From Streptomyces dengpaensis (GTDB lineage Bacteria > Actinomycetota > Actinomycetes > Streptomycetales > Streptomycetaceae): a stretch of DNA of 64,000 bases. Position numbers and translations under genes: made by a program. The DNA is taken from positions 4,278,001 through 4,342,000 of the forward strand of contig NZ_CP026652.1 of the NCBI RefSeq assembly GCF_002946835.1. Reading direction: 5' to 3'. The notes below the pieces were generated by a model. That model was not told the DNA's origin. It made no database searches and saw nothing but the letters and a program-made list of their open reading frames with translations. Positions 1 through 7,896 of this stretch are shown here, in pieces (position 1 is the first letter of the stretch; every line of letters starts with the position of its first letter).

Positions 1-258
1 GGTGACCAGTTCGCTGACGATCAGTTCGGTCGCGTAAGCCACCTCCTCGTCCACGCCCCAGTCGGCGAGCCGCCGGTGAGCGTGGGCGCGCGCCGTGGCC
101 GCCGCTGTGGGGTCCCGGTCCAGAGGCCAGGTGGCGACGTGATCGGCGGGGACGGTGTGGGCGCGGGCGAGCAGGAGGATGGCGTCGCCGGGGCCGGTGT
201 TGCCCTGCAGGCGATAGAGCACCTCGTCACACAGGTCCTGCAGCGGCCGGTCAGGTGC
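1..258 (-). pseudogene. C-terminal fragment of a SpoIIE-type PP2C phosphatase with HATPase domain, 5'-truncated
   Basis: Read on the minus strand, this stretch encodes the end of a PP2C domain (GDAILLLARAH, the usual D-x-LLLAR metal-site region) followed by the start of a Streptomyces-type HATPase module with ATELIVSELVT. It closely resembles the same regions of the two intact phosphatases at 23757-28742. The gene continues beyond the left edge, but its 5' part is missing: resemblance stops near 258 and the frame meets a stop near 330, where an unrelated dehydrogenase remnant begins on the other strand. It is therefore a truncated relic. I see no start codon or ribosome site that would rescue it as a short gene. 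Confidence 0.7.
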
Positions 259-284
259 CCGCCGCGCTGCCCGCGGAGAGGTGC

Positions 285-794
285 GGCACGCCGCCTCTGA
301 CGCTCGGGCACGAGGGAGTCGGCACGGTCACCGCGCTCGGTGACGGGGTGACCGGGCCGGCGGAAGGCGACGCGGTCGCGATGTACGGGGCATGGGGCTG
401 CGGCACGTGTGCGAAGTGCGCCGAAGGCAAGGAGAACTACTGCCTGCGTGCCAAGAAGCTCGGCATCCATCCCCCGGGGCTCGGCTCGCCCGGCTCGATG
501 GCCGAGTACATGCTCGTGGATGACGCCCGCACCTCGTACCGCTCGACGGGCTGGACCCGGTCGCGGCGGTCCCCCTGACCGACGCGGACCTGACCCCTAC
601 CACGCGATCAAGCGCGCCCTGCCCAAGCTGCTGCCGGGTTCCACCACGGTGGTCATCGGCGCGGGTGGACTCGGCCACGTCGCCATCCAACTGCTCCGGG
701 CGATGACCGCGACCCGGGTGATCGCCCTGGACGTCAGCGAAGAGAAGCTGGAACTCGCCCGCGCCGTCGGCGCCCACGAGGCCATCTCCCCGAC
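285..794 (+). pseudogene. Zinc alcohol dehydrogenase remnant, frameshifted and truncated at both ends
   Basis: The first frame encodes a GroES-like medium-chain dehydrogenase core: TLGHEGVGTV (zinc-binding His-Glu), then the structural zinc loop CGTCAKCAEGKENYC, then SMAEYMLVDD. Around 530-550 the frame changes, and it changes again near 590. After that comes the Rossmann segment VVIGAGGLGHVAIQLL with VIALDVSEEKLELARAVGA. About 30 N-terminal residues are missing. The C-terminal third is also absent, because the sequence runs into the 3' end of the convergent gene at 795. At least two frameshifts plus two truncations make this a pseudogene. Which alcohol the parent enzyme used cannot be told. 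Confidence 0.85.
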
Positions 795-1538
795 CTATGG
801 GTCGGCGTTGCCCTCGTCGTTCGAAGAGTCTCGCCGCTTGGTCTCGCCTTTGGCGGAAGTGCCCATCTCCTGCCCCTCCAGCAGCTCCAGGAGCGCAGCG
901 TCTGCCTTTTTCTGGTCTTCCTTCGTCAGTTCGAGAGGTGCGTTGTTGTAGACGGTGTACCGGTCGGGATAAATGATGTTGGTGGTCCTCAAGGTGAACG
1001 TCAGAAGCGAGCGCCACCCCTTGCGGTGGCCAACCCTCACTTGGATCCGGACCTTGTAATCACGGGCCTCCGGAATGAACCCGGAAAACGGTGCCTCGAA
1101 CTCGACGAAGAGTTGTTGCGCTTCTCTGCCGGCCACAACGAATCCGGCCGGCAACTTCGGTTCCTCGTCCGGCCCGGGTTGGAGACGGGATGGTGAAGAC
1201 GTCCACAGCAGCGGCAGATGAGAGGCGGGCTCATCAGGGAAGGTCAGCCTGAGATCGTGCACGACTATCGGCTTGGCACCTGTGTTGTGAAGGACGAGCG
1301 GAAGCCGCAGGCGAACCATGGAGCCGTGGCAAATCGCCGCAAAGGAATGAGGCTCCCACGACTTCAGGCACCCCTGTCTGGCGTTGAGCCACCAGAACGA
1401 GGCGACGGTGAAGACCAATGCACTGACCGACACAACGCTGGCAGCAGAAAGCGATGAGGACGCATTCTGATCAGCAGCGGCTGTCAGCGGAAGCACAGAT
1501 TCAGTGCGCCAGATGAGTGGCAACTGGGCCGCCTTCAT
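795..1538 (-). CDS. Single-pass membrane protein of unknown function, coupled to an SsgA-like gene
   Basis: This 247-residue protein has one predicted membrane helix near residues 30-55 (ASVVSVSALVFTVASFWWLN). A short cytoplasmic N-terminus precedes it and a long soluble C-terminal domain with a beta-rich look follows (RLPLVLHNTGAKPIVVHDLRL). The C-terminus is charged. The ATG at 1538 overlaps the TGA of the upstream SsgA-like gene by four bases (ATGA), so the two are very likely co-translated. A longer upstream reading frame exists but lies inside the neighbour, so the overlap start was chosen. I do not recognise a family. The pairing with an SsgA-like protein suggests a membrane partner in cell-division or sporulation control, which is inference only. 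Confidence 0.75.
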   Translation of the reverse strand: MKAAQLPLIWRTESVLPLTAAADQNASSSLSAASVVSVSALVFTVASFWWLNARQGCLKSWEPHSFAAICHGSMVRLRLPLVLHNTGAKPIVVHDLRLTFPDEPASHLPLLWTSSPSRLQPGPDEEPKLPAGFVVAGREAQQLFVEFEAPFSGFIPEARDYKVRIQVRVGHRKGWRSLLTFTLRTTNIIYPDRYTVYNNAPLELTKEDQKKADAALLELLEGQEMGTSAKGETKRRDSSNDEGNADP

Positions 1539-1951
1539 CCCTCGGCGAGGAAGTGCGCCAGCAAGGCGTCCACGTCGATGTGCTTGGGCTCGGCCCCCCT
1601 GGGCACCACGGCCTTTGTTTCCTGCAGGAACGTCTTGATTTCCTGCGCTCGGGCTTTGAGCAAGGCCGTACCACCCGGCGGGTTGAGAAGGATGTACAAG
1701 TCGCAGGGGTCGTCGGCGGGCCAGATGCGTATGTCTCCCTCGCCGGACGGGCCTTTCAGGCCATCGATCAGAAGATCTCGTCCAATGATCCATTCCACCT
1801 TCTCGTCGCTGCCGACAGCGGCGAATGCGGCATGGACGGCATGGGGATCACTGGGCTCGTACCGCAGCCTCATACTCACGGGCAAGGACATCTCATGCGA
1901 GACGACGAGTTGCACATGTAGCCCCCGAATCAGGGTTCTCAACGACTTCAT
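1535..1951 (-). CDS. SsgA-like protein (SALP), SsgB-type
   Basis: This 138-residue protein belongs to the SsgA/SsgB family, which is special to sporulating actinomycetes. SALPs control septum placement and peptidoglycan maturation, and SsgB recruits FtsZ. Hallmarks are LVVSHEMSLPVSMRLRYEP near residues 16-35, VEWIIGRDLLIDGL in the middle, GDIRIWP, and a C-terminal VPRGAE. The full family length is present and looks intact. The start at 1951 has AGGAG about eight bases upstream. Its stop overlaps the start of the membrane-protein gene, forming a two-gene operon. Streptomyces genomes hold several SALPs. This one sits in accessory DNA, so it is probably not the essential SsgB but an extra paralogue. 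Confidence 0.9.
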   Translation of the reverse strand: MKSLRTLIRGLHVQLVVSHEMSLPVSMRLRYEPSDPHAVHAAFAAVGSDEKVEWIIGRDLLIDGLKGPSGEGDIRIWPADDPCDLYILLNPPGGTALLKARAQEIKTFLQETKAVVPRGAEPKHIDVDALLAHFLAEG

Positions 1952-2156
1952 TGGTCTTTACTCCTGGTGCCTCGAGTCCATACCGGGAGGGCCGCCGGAA
2001 GGGCTGCCGTCGGAATCCAAGAGGCGTGAACAGAGAAGCGGGGTAGGGGGCCGGTGTCGTGCCCGGCCGCCAGGAGCAGGCGAAGCCACCACTGACGGCC
2101 GGGAGCATCACAGGGATGTGACCAACGTCGGTTGCCGGAGAAAGGCGACCTTCGTA

Positions 2157-2543
2157 TCAGCGACCGACGCTGTACCGGTCGTCGCGGTAGCTCACCTCGT
2201 CGCGGTCCGAGCGGTCGTCGTCGCGACGGTCCCATCGGTCGTCGTCACGGACCCAACGGCCGTCGTCACGACGGTCCCAGCAGTCGTCGTCACGGACCCA
2301 ACGGCCGCCGTCGCGACGGTCCCAGCAGTCGTCGTCACGGACCCAACGGCCATCGTCACGGCCCCAGCGATCGTCGTCGCCGCCCCAACGGTGGTCGTTG
2401 GCCTCGACACTCGCGGCCGGGCGCTGGGCGTGCCCGGACGCCGACGTCGCAGCCGACGCAGTGCCCCCGGCACCAAGAACGGCTCCGCCGGCCACCGCCA
2501 GGGAGGCGATGGCGACAGACACGCGCTTCGCGAGGTTACTCAC
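2157..2543 (-). CDS. Small secreted protein with Arg/Asp/Trp-rich tandem repeats
   Basis: A 128-residue protein starts at GTG 2543 behind GAAGGAG. Residues 1-32 form a Sec signal peptide (KR, hydrophobic core AVLGAGG, cleavage near ASA-AT). The mature part is very charged and carries three 15-residue repeats of the form GRWVRDDDCWDRRD, with degenerate copies on either side. Two repeats contain a Cys and the third has Arg in its place. The signal peptide matches that of the protein at 19041-19295 (shared AVLGAGGTASAATSAS), so the two are paralogues that diverged after the signal. The paired operator at 2723-2774 lies 180 bases upstream. No catalytic motif is visible; a polyelectrolyte or cation-binding role is possible but unproven. 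Confidence 0.75.
   Translation of the reverse strand: MSNLAKRVSVAIASLAVAGGAVLGAGGTASAATSASGHAQRPAASVEANDHRWGGDDDRWGRDDGRWVRDDDCWDRRDGGRWVRDDDCWDRRDDGRWVRDDDRWDRRDDDRSDRDEVSYRDDRYSVGR
2198..2392 (-). repeat. Three 45-bp in-frame repeats inside the secreted-protein gene
   Basis: Three near-identical 45-bp units encode GRWVRDDDCWDRRD plus one residue, with flanking degenerate units. The units keep frame, so expansion or contraction would change protein length without breaking it. Confidence 0.75.
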
Positions 2544-2722
2544 AAGCTTCTCCTTCAGGTCAGAGCGATCCGCCAGTACGACGGACGCTCAGATCACTAG
2601 TGCAATTCACTGTGCATTGTTCGAATGCAGCGGCGTGGGTCGCTCTTCTTCGTGAGCGCCAGCCAGCCCTGCACTGCGCCACCGGGCGCGGGAGAGGTTG
2701 CCGATAGTGCAACACCCTCAGA

Positions 2723-2774
2723 TTCCATACAGCGTACGGAACCTCTCTTCAGTAATACCATGCACCGTATGGAA
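2723..2774. promoter_or_regulatory. Paired palindromic operator, copy A
   Basis: Two 19-bp palindromes, TTCCATACAGCGTACGGAA (2723-2741) and TACCATGCACCGTATGGAA (2756-2774), have starts 33 bp apart. The same pair occurs at 17001, 17889 and 19380. The minus-strand secreted-protein gene starts 180 bp to the left. On the plus strand TACCAT, seven bases and ATG give a leaderless-promoter layout, but the frame it opens is broken after 13 codons. The likely binder is one of the TetR proteins encoded at 17045-18684, by analogy with copies B and C in front of those genes. The rest of 2544-3086 holds no gene I can support. Confidence 0.7.
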
Positions 2775-2810
2775 AGTCGAAGGATGCGCCGCAGCCAAGG
2801 GAGAGACTGA
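2769..2810 (+). pseudogene. Possible decayed 5' end of a TetR gene at operator copy A
   Basis: The ATG inside the operator opens MESRRMRRSQGRD then stop, followed in frame by PL. The intact regulators at the equivalent ATGs begin MEKERKAPRGTRKRDVPL and MKKVKRPPRGTRRRDVPL, so RD-stop-PL may correspond to RDVPL. Downstream an MA...GV spacing weakly matches the regulator helix. The match is short and basic in composition, so chance is not excluded. Confidence 0.35.
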
Positions 2811-3086
2811 CCTCTCGCTCGCATGGCGGCGGCACGGCGCGGGCATCAGGGCGTCGCAGGGGAAGCCGACGCCCTGCTTGGCGAACTGAATCGCCATACT
2901 GAGACTGCGCACTGCGTGAGAAGGGCCGTCACGGAATGCCGGAGGCACCACACGCGCTCAACAGAGTTGAGATCTTCTCGATTGCGAACGTTGCAGCGAG
3001 ACGACAGGCAACCGATCCCACGAAATCACCGAGCCGGTGCCCCGCCGGCGCAAACCCGCTCATCACGCCGCAAGGACAACAGCTCC

Positions 3087-3806
3087 TCAGGCACTCCAGT
3101 GCGCCTCAAGGGCCGCAGCGACCTCGGCCGGCTTCTGGAGCACCGTCCAGTGGCTGCAGTCGAGCTTGACCACCCGGGACGCTCGCACAGCTTCGCCAAG
3201 TTCATCGGCGAACCCGATCGGACAGGCCGGGTCGAGCGTCCCCCAAAAGACCAGGCACGGCGCGGACACGTTCGCCAGTCCCGGTTCCCACTCCGCACCC
3301 ACCGTCACGGCGGAGCGGTACAGCTTGAGGATGCTGTCCTTCATCGCCCCGTCCACGCGACGGGCCATTTCCTCGGCCAGTTCAGCCGGGACATCGAGTT
3401 TGCTCAGGTCCTTGGCGAAGGACGCCGGGTCGAGCTCGTTCATGAACCGGTCCCCCTCGACCGGGTCCTGCCAGATCTTGGCCAGCGGATGCCAGACGTA
3501 CTGAGCACTGACCGGAGCGCTGCTGCCGGCCCACGTGCGAACCAGGTCCGGCCGTATCGATGCGACGCGCGCGGTGAGAACGCAGCCCCAGTCATGGCCG
3601 ACCAAGTCCACCGGCTCGCCGACTTGTTCCAGCCGATCGACGAGCCAAGCGACGTACTCCTCCTTGGTGGAGCCGTAGCCTTGCGGCCGCGGTGCGCCGA
3701 AGCCGGGCAGGTCCCAGGCGTCGACGTCACTTCGGGTCAGGTGCCGGCGCACGCCGTCCCATACACGGTGGGTGTCGGGGACGCCGTGGACAAGAACTGC
3801 GGGCAT
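3087..3806 (-). CDS. Alpha/beta hydrolase, epoxide hydrolase / haloalkane dehalogenase type
   Basis: This 239-residue alpha/beta hydrolase carries an HGVP oxyanion-hole motif at residues 7-10. Its nucleophile elbow is VGHDWGC around residue 72, where Asp replaces the usual Ser; that is typical of epoxide hydrolases and haloalkane dehalogenases, not esterases. The acid is probably in WGTLDPACP and the catalytic His in DCSHWTV near the C-terminus. The ATG at 3806 has AAGGAG close upstream. The cap region is short. It is divergent from the epoxide hydrolase at 3996, with a 189-bp shared promoter region between them. The substrate is unknown; the neighbourhood suggests xenobiotic or aromatic metabolites. 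Confidence 0.8.
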   Translation of the reverse strand: MPAVLVHGVPDTHRVWDGVRRHLTRSDVDAWDLPGFGAPRPQGYGSTKEEYVAWLVDRLEQVGEPVDLVGHDWGCVLTARVASIRPDLVRTWAGSSAPVSAQYVWHPLAKIWQDPVEGDRFMNELDPASFAKDLSKLDVPAELAEEMARRVDGAMKDSILKLYRSAVTVGAEWEPGLANVSAPCLVFWGTLDPACPIGFADELGEAVRASRVVKLDCSHWTVLQKPAEVAAALEAHWSA

Positions 3807-3995
3807 GAGCGAACTCCTTACTTGGACAAAAACCTCATAGCTGAAATTTTTATCAGTATTGCCCCCTCGGTCCCGGACCGCGACTTGGAGCCCCTGGACC
3901 ATGGCCCCGCGACCACGGCGGGCGATCACTCGGTGTCGGTGTGACCCGCGAGTAGCGTGGGATACGGACCAACCCACCTGGAAGGGGTTGTGACC

Positions 3996-4961
3996 ATGGT
4001 CGAGCACCGCACCGTCACGGTTGGAGAGCTTCGGCTGCATACCGCGGAGGAGGGTGAAGGGCCCCTGGTCCTCCTGCTCCACGGCTTTCCCGAATGCTGG
4101 TACAACTGGCGCCACCAGTTCACACCCCTGGCCGGGGCCGGATACCGCGTCGTCGCCCCTGACCAGCGCGGTTACGCACGCAGCGACCGGCCCGCCGCGG
4201 TTGAGGAATACACCATCCTGCACCTCGTCGGTGACGTCATCGGCCTGATCCACGCACTCGGCGCACGGCAGGCCGTGGTCGTCGGCCACGACCTGGGCAG
4301 CATGGTCGCCTGGTCCACCGCGCTGATGCGGCCTGACGTCATCCGGGGGGTCGTGGGCCTCAGCGTCCCGCCGCCGCAGCGCGGTCCGGTTCCTCCGCTG
4401 CAGGCGATGCGCGAGCGGTTCGGCGGCCAGTTCTACTGGAACTACTTCCAGACCCCCGGCGTCGCGGACGCCGAGCTCGCGAAGGACCCGCATGCCACCT
4501 TCCGTCGCGTGATGTACGGCCTCTCCGGCGACATCCCGCACAGCGACCCGCCGGTCGAACCGCTCGTCCCACCGGGCAAGGGATTCCTGGACCTCTTCGA
4601 GGACCCCGAAGAACTTCCCGGCTGGCTCACCGAGGCCGACATCGACACACTCGCGACGGAGTTCACCGAAGCCGGGTTCACCAGCGCCCTCAACTGGTAC
4701 CGCAACTTCGACCGCAATTGGCAGCTGACCGCCCCATGGGACGGCGCACAGTACCGGATGCCCGGCCGCTACCTCACCGGCGATCGTGACCTGGTCTACG
4801 GGTTCCCGGGCATGGACCAACGCATCCCCGCCCTGCCCACGCTCCACCCGACCGTCGGACCGGCGCACATCCTGCCCGGCTGCGGCCACTGGATCGCCGA
4901 GGAACGCCCCGGCGAGGTGAATGCGGCGCTTCTGGACTTCCTTGGCACCCTGAACAGTTGA
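3996..4961 (+). CDS. Soluble epoxide hydrolase (alpha/beta hydrolase fold)
   Basis: This 321-residue protein has the standard soluble epoxide hydrolase signature. The oxyanion motif HGFP is at residues 29-32, followed by ECWYNWRHQ, and DQRGYARSD precedes the nucleophile elbow VVGHDLGSMVAW with nucleophile Asp99. A cap domain contains WYRNF with a candidate proton-donor Tyr. The acid lies in GDRDLVYGF and the His in GCGHWIAEERP. The enzyme opens epoxides to diols through a covalent Asp ester and is expected to be cytosolic. ATG 3996 was chosen because GAAGGGG precedes it; an in-frame GTG two codons upstream is possible. P450 genes further right could generate epoxide substrates, which is inference. 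Confidence 0.88.
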   Translation: MVEHRTVTVGELRLHTAEEGEGPLVLLLHGFPECWYNWRHQFTPLAGAGYRVVAPDQRGYARSDRPAAVEEYTILHLVGDVIGLIHALGARQAVVVGHDLGSMVAWSTALMRPDVIRGVVGLSVPPPQRGPVPPLQAMRERFGGQFYWNYFQTPGVADAELAKDPHATFRRVMYGLSGDIPHSDPPVEPLVPPGKGFLDLFEDPEELPGWLTEADIDTLATEFTEAGFTSALNWYRNFDRNWQLTAPWDGAQYRMPGRYLTGDRDLVYGFPGMDQRIPALPTLHPTVGPAHILPGCGHWIAEERPGEVNAALLDFLGTLNS

Positions 4962-5032
4962 CGATCAGTCGGCTGCCGTCCAAGTCGGCACAACGCCCTC
5001 ATCGAGCTGCCCCCAGGTACCCCTCCGCCTGA

Positions 5033-5068
5033 CAAAAAAGGGCGCCGGTACTCAGGAGAGCACCGGCG
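5033..5068 (-). terminator. Rho-independent terminator for the nitroreductase gene
   Basis: A stem of CGCCGGT paired with ACCGGCG is followed, reading the minus strand, by CCC and six Ts. It lies between the convergent epoxide hydrolase and nitroreductase genes, so it may also stop plus-strand transcripts. Confidence 0.75.
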
Positions 5069-5104
5069 ACCTCGGCATGGCGCGACCGTTCGGTGGCGGT
5101 GCCG

Positions 5105-5728
5105 TCAGACCCAGGCGACGGCGTCCTCGACGGGCACGCGGGGCAGCCGCGGGAACCACGGGTCGGCACCGGGGTGACCGATGTTGACCACCAGATGCGA
5201 ACGCCAGCCGGTACCGGCGAAGAACTCCTTGTCCACGCCCGCCTCGTCGAAGCCCGCCATAGGACCGGCCGCGAGCCCCGCCGCGCGCACCGCGAGCAGG
5301 AAGACCCCGGTCTGCAGTGCCGAGTTGTAGGCAGCGAGGCTCTCGCGCTTTTCGATCTGGTCGGCGAACGCCGCTCGCAGCATCTCGCCGCGAGCCGGGA
5401 AGACCGTCGGCATCTGCTCGTGGAAGTCGACGTCGTACGCCAGGACCGCCACGGCCGGCGCACTGAACGTCTTGGCCCTGTTGCCCTCGTCCATGTGCCG
5501 GACCAGTCGCTCCTTGCCCTCGCGGGTGCGCACGAAGAGCACACGCAGCGGCTGACAGTTGGCGGAGCTCGGCGACCAGCGGGCGAGTTCCCAGATCATG
5601 GCGAGTTCGTCGTCGGTAACGGCCGTCACGGCGAAGGTGTTCGCGCTGCGGGCCTCTGTGAACAGCAGCTTTCGCCCGGCGTCGTCAAGAGCGTCGAGGG
5701 CCTGCGGTTCGCGGTAGGTCGTGCTCAC
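5105..5728 (-). CDS. Nitroreductase-family oxidoreductase (malonic semialdehyde reductase RutE / HadB type)
   Basis: A 207-residue flavin reductase-like protein of the nitroreductase superfamily. The N-terminus ARSANTFAVTAVTDDEL and WSPSSANCQPLRVLFVR contain the FMN-phosphate contacts of the RutE-like branch. AAGPMAGFD and a C-terminal HPGADPWFPRLPRV complete the fold. Members reduce nitro groups, enals or malonic semialdehyde with NAD(P)H and FMN. The GTG at 5728 follows an AAGAGAG ribosome site. It lies 149 bases downstream of the acetoacetyl-CoA ligase gene on the same strand, so it may be the last gene of the aromatic operon or have its own promoter. A clear terminator follows. Confidence 0.85.
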   Translation of the reverse strand: MSTTYREPQALDALDDAGRKLLFTEARSANTFAVTAVTDDELAMIWELARWSPSSANCQPLRVLFVRTREGKERLVRHMDEGNRAKTFSAPAVAVLAYDVDFHEQMPTVFPARGEMLRAAFADQIEKRESLAAYNSALQTGVFLLAVRAAGLAAGPMAGFDEAGVDKEFFAGTGWRSHLVVNIGHPGADPWFPRLPRVPVEDAVAWV

Positions 5729-5877
5729 GGTTTCTCTCTTACTTTCGGGTGTGCGGATGGTGCGGTGGTGGCGCGAGGTCTCCGCCCCGCCACCACTCGG
5801 CGGGACAGGGATTGCGGAGCCGGGCGGGCACAGAATCCAGGTGCTGTCACCTGGGCCTGTGATCCCCTGGCCGGCGG

Positions 5878-7896
5878 TCAGGCGTGGTGTGTCGACCGCT
5901 TGCTCCGCTCCGCGCCCAACCGGGCGTAGAAGTCGACGAGTTCGGGCTGGTCGACCGCCGCGAGGTTGAGGACCTGCTCGGCGGGGGTGCCCTGGAGGAG
6001 GCGCTTGACCGGGACCTCGAGTTTCTTGCCGGTCTTCGTGTGTGGAATGGCCGGTACGGCGAGGATCTCGTCGGGGACGTGGCGGGGTGAGGCGCCGGCG
6101 CGGATCGCGTCGCGGATCCGGTCGCGCAGGGAATCGTCCAGGCCGACCCCGTCGGCGAGGACCACGAAGAGCGGCATCCAGTAGCCGCCGTCGGGTTCCT
6201 CCGCGCCGATGACGAGGGCCTCGGTGATCTCGGGGAGGCGTTCGACGACGTCGTGGATGTCGGCACTGCCCAGGCGTACGCCGTTGCGGTTGAGGGTGGC
6301 GTCGGAGCGGCCGTGGACGATCACCGAACCGTGCGAGGTGAGGGTGATCCAGTCGCCGTGCCGCCACACACCGGGGTAGGCGCCGAAGTAGGCGTCGCGG
6401 TAGCGGCTGCCGTCGGGGTCGTTCCAGAAGTACAGCGGCATGGACGGCATGGGCCGGGTGACGACCAGTTCGCCGACCTGGTCGAGGACAGGGGTGCCCG
6501 TCGCGTCGTAGGCGGCCAGCGCCACGCCCAGGTAGGGAGCGGACAGCTCCCCCGCCCAGACGGGGGTCGTAGGGGCGCTGCCGGCGAAGCCGGAGACGAC
6601 GTCCGTGCCGCCGCTGGTGGAGGCCGGCTGGACACCGGCGCCCACGTGGTCGCGGACCCAGGGGTAGGCGGAGGCGGGCAGAGCGGAGCCGGTGGAGCCG
6701 AGGACGCGGATGGCCGACAGGTCGTGCACGGAGGGTTCGACGCCCAGCTTGCTCATGGCCAGCAGGTACTGGGGGCTGGTGCCGAAGACGGTGACCTTGT
6801 GGCGGTCCGCCAGCTCCCACAGGATGTCCGGGCGCGCAAGCGGTGCGGGGCTGCCGTCGTACGTGCAGGTGGTGGCACCGGTCAGCAGGGTGGAGACGAC
6901 CAGGTTCCACATCATCCAGTGGGTGGTGGTGTACCACAGCAGGCGGTCCCCGACGCCCAGGTCGCTGTGCAGGCCGAGGATCTTGAAGTGCTCGAGCAGG
7001 ACCCCGCCGTGCCCGTGGACGATGCCCTTGGGCAGGCCGGTGGTGCCGGAGGAGAAGACGACCCACAGAGGGTGGTCGAACGGCACCGGGGCAAAAGAGA
7101 GGTACTCGGTGCGGGTGGCCGCGTCCTCCCAGGGCACCGTCAGTCCCGGGTGCCCGCCCTCGGGCCAGGCAAGGCCCACGTGATCCACCAGCACCGTGGC
7201 CTTCAGCGTCGGCAGCGCGCCGGCCAGTTCGAGCGAGGCGGTCCGGCGGTCGTGTGTGGTGCCGTTGAAGCGGTAGCCGTCCGCGGTGATCAGCACCGCG
7301 GGTTCGAGCTGGGCGAAACGGTCGGCGGCGGCCTTGGGTGCGTAGTCCTGGCCGCACACCGACCACACCGCGCCCAGACTGGCGGTGGCGAGGAAGGCGA
7401 TGACGGCGTGGGGGGTGTTGGGCAGGTAACCCACCACCCGGTCGCCCTGTCCGACGCCCAGGTCGCGCAGGGTGGCTGCGACGGACGCGACCCGGGCGCG
7501 CAGCTGCTGGCCCGTGATCTCGTAACCGGATCCGGTCTCGTCCAGCGCGGTGATCGCGGGAGCGTCCGGCTGCAGGTTGCGCAGCGCGTGGTGGGCGTAG
7601 TTGAGGGTGGCGCCGGGGAACCAGCGGGCGCCGGGCATGGTCTCCTCGGCCAGGACTTGCTCGTACGGAGTCGCCGCGTCGACGGCGAAGTACTCCCACA
7701 CCGCGGCCCAGAACCCTTCCAGGTCGGTGACGGACCAGTGGTACAGGGCTTGGTAGTCCCTGGGGTCCTGGATCCCTTCGGCGCCGTGGTGCCGGGCCGC
7801 CCATCGGGCGAAGTCCGCGATCCGGCTGCGGGTGGCCGCCTGTGGGTCGGGGGTGAAGAAGGGCTCCGGAAACGGCGTGGGGTGCGGGGTGGTCAT
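5878..7896 (-). CDS. Acetoacetate-CoA ligase
   Basis: A 672-residue member of the ANL adenylating family, of the acetoacetyl-CoA synthetase length and type. The N-terminal domain has WFPGATLNYAHHALRN, typical of acetyl/acetoacetyl ligases. The AMP-binding P-loop SSGTTGLPKGIVHGHGG is at residues 282-298. GSADIHDVVERLPE and a C-terminal TKTGKKLEVPVKRLL carry the catalytic Lys of the C-terminal lid. It activates acetoacetate (or a similar 3-oxo acid) with ATP and CoA. The ATG at 7896 overlaps the stop of the FAD hydroxylase gene by four bases. In this operon it plausibly handles a keto acid released after ring cleavage, which is inferred from context. Confidence 0.9.
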   Translation of the reverse strand: MTTPHPTPFPEPFFTPDPQAATRSRIADFARWAARHHGAEGIQDPRDYQALYHWSVTDLEGFWAAVWEYFAVDAATPYEQVLAEETMPGARWFPGATLNYAHHALRNLQPDAPAITALDETGSGYEITGQQLRARVASVAATLRDLGVGQGDRVVGYLPNTPHAVIAFLATASLGAVWSVCGQDYAPKAAADRFAQLEPAVLITADGYRFNGTTHDRRTASLELAGALPTLKATVLVDHVGLAWPEGGHPGLTVPWEDAATRTEYLSFAPVPFDHPLWVVFSSGTTGLPKGIVHGHGGVLLEHFKILGLHSDLGVGDRLLWYTTTHWMMWNLVVSTLLTGATTCTYDGSPAPLARPDILWELADRHKVTVFGTSPQYLLAMSKLGVEPSVHDLSAIRVLGSTGSALPASAYPWVRDHVGAGVQPASTSGGTDVVSGFAGSAPTTPVWAGELSAPYLGVALAAYDATGTPVLDQVGELVVTRPMPSMPLYFWNDPDGSRYRDAYFGAYPGVWRHGDWITLTSHGSVIVHGRSDATLNRNGVRLGSADIHDVVERLPEITEALVIGAEEPDGGYWMPLFVVLADGVGLDDSLRDRIRDAIRAGASPRHVPDEILAVPAIPHTKTGKKLEVPVKRLLQGTPAEQVLNLAAVDQPELVDFYARLGAERSKRSTHHA

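Noticed and set aside
2823..3944. Long plus-strand open frame opposite the alpha/beta hydrolase
   Set aside because: It is antisense to a gene with clear catalytic motifs, has no family resemblance, and its length follows from high-GC codon bias.
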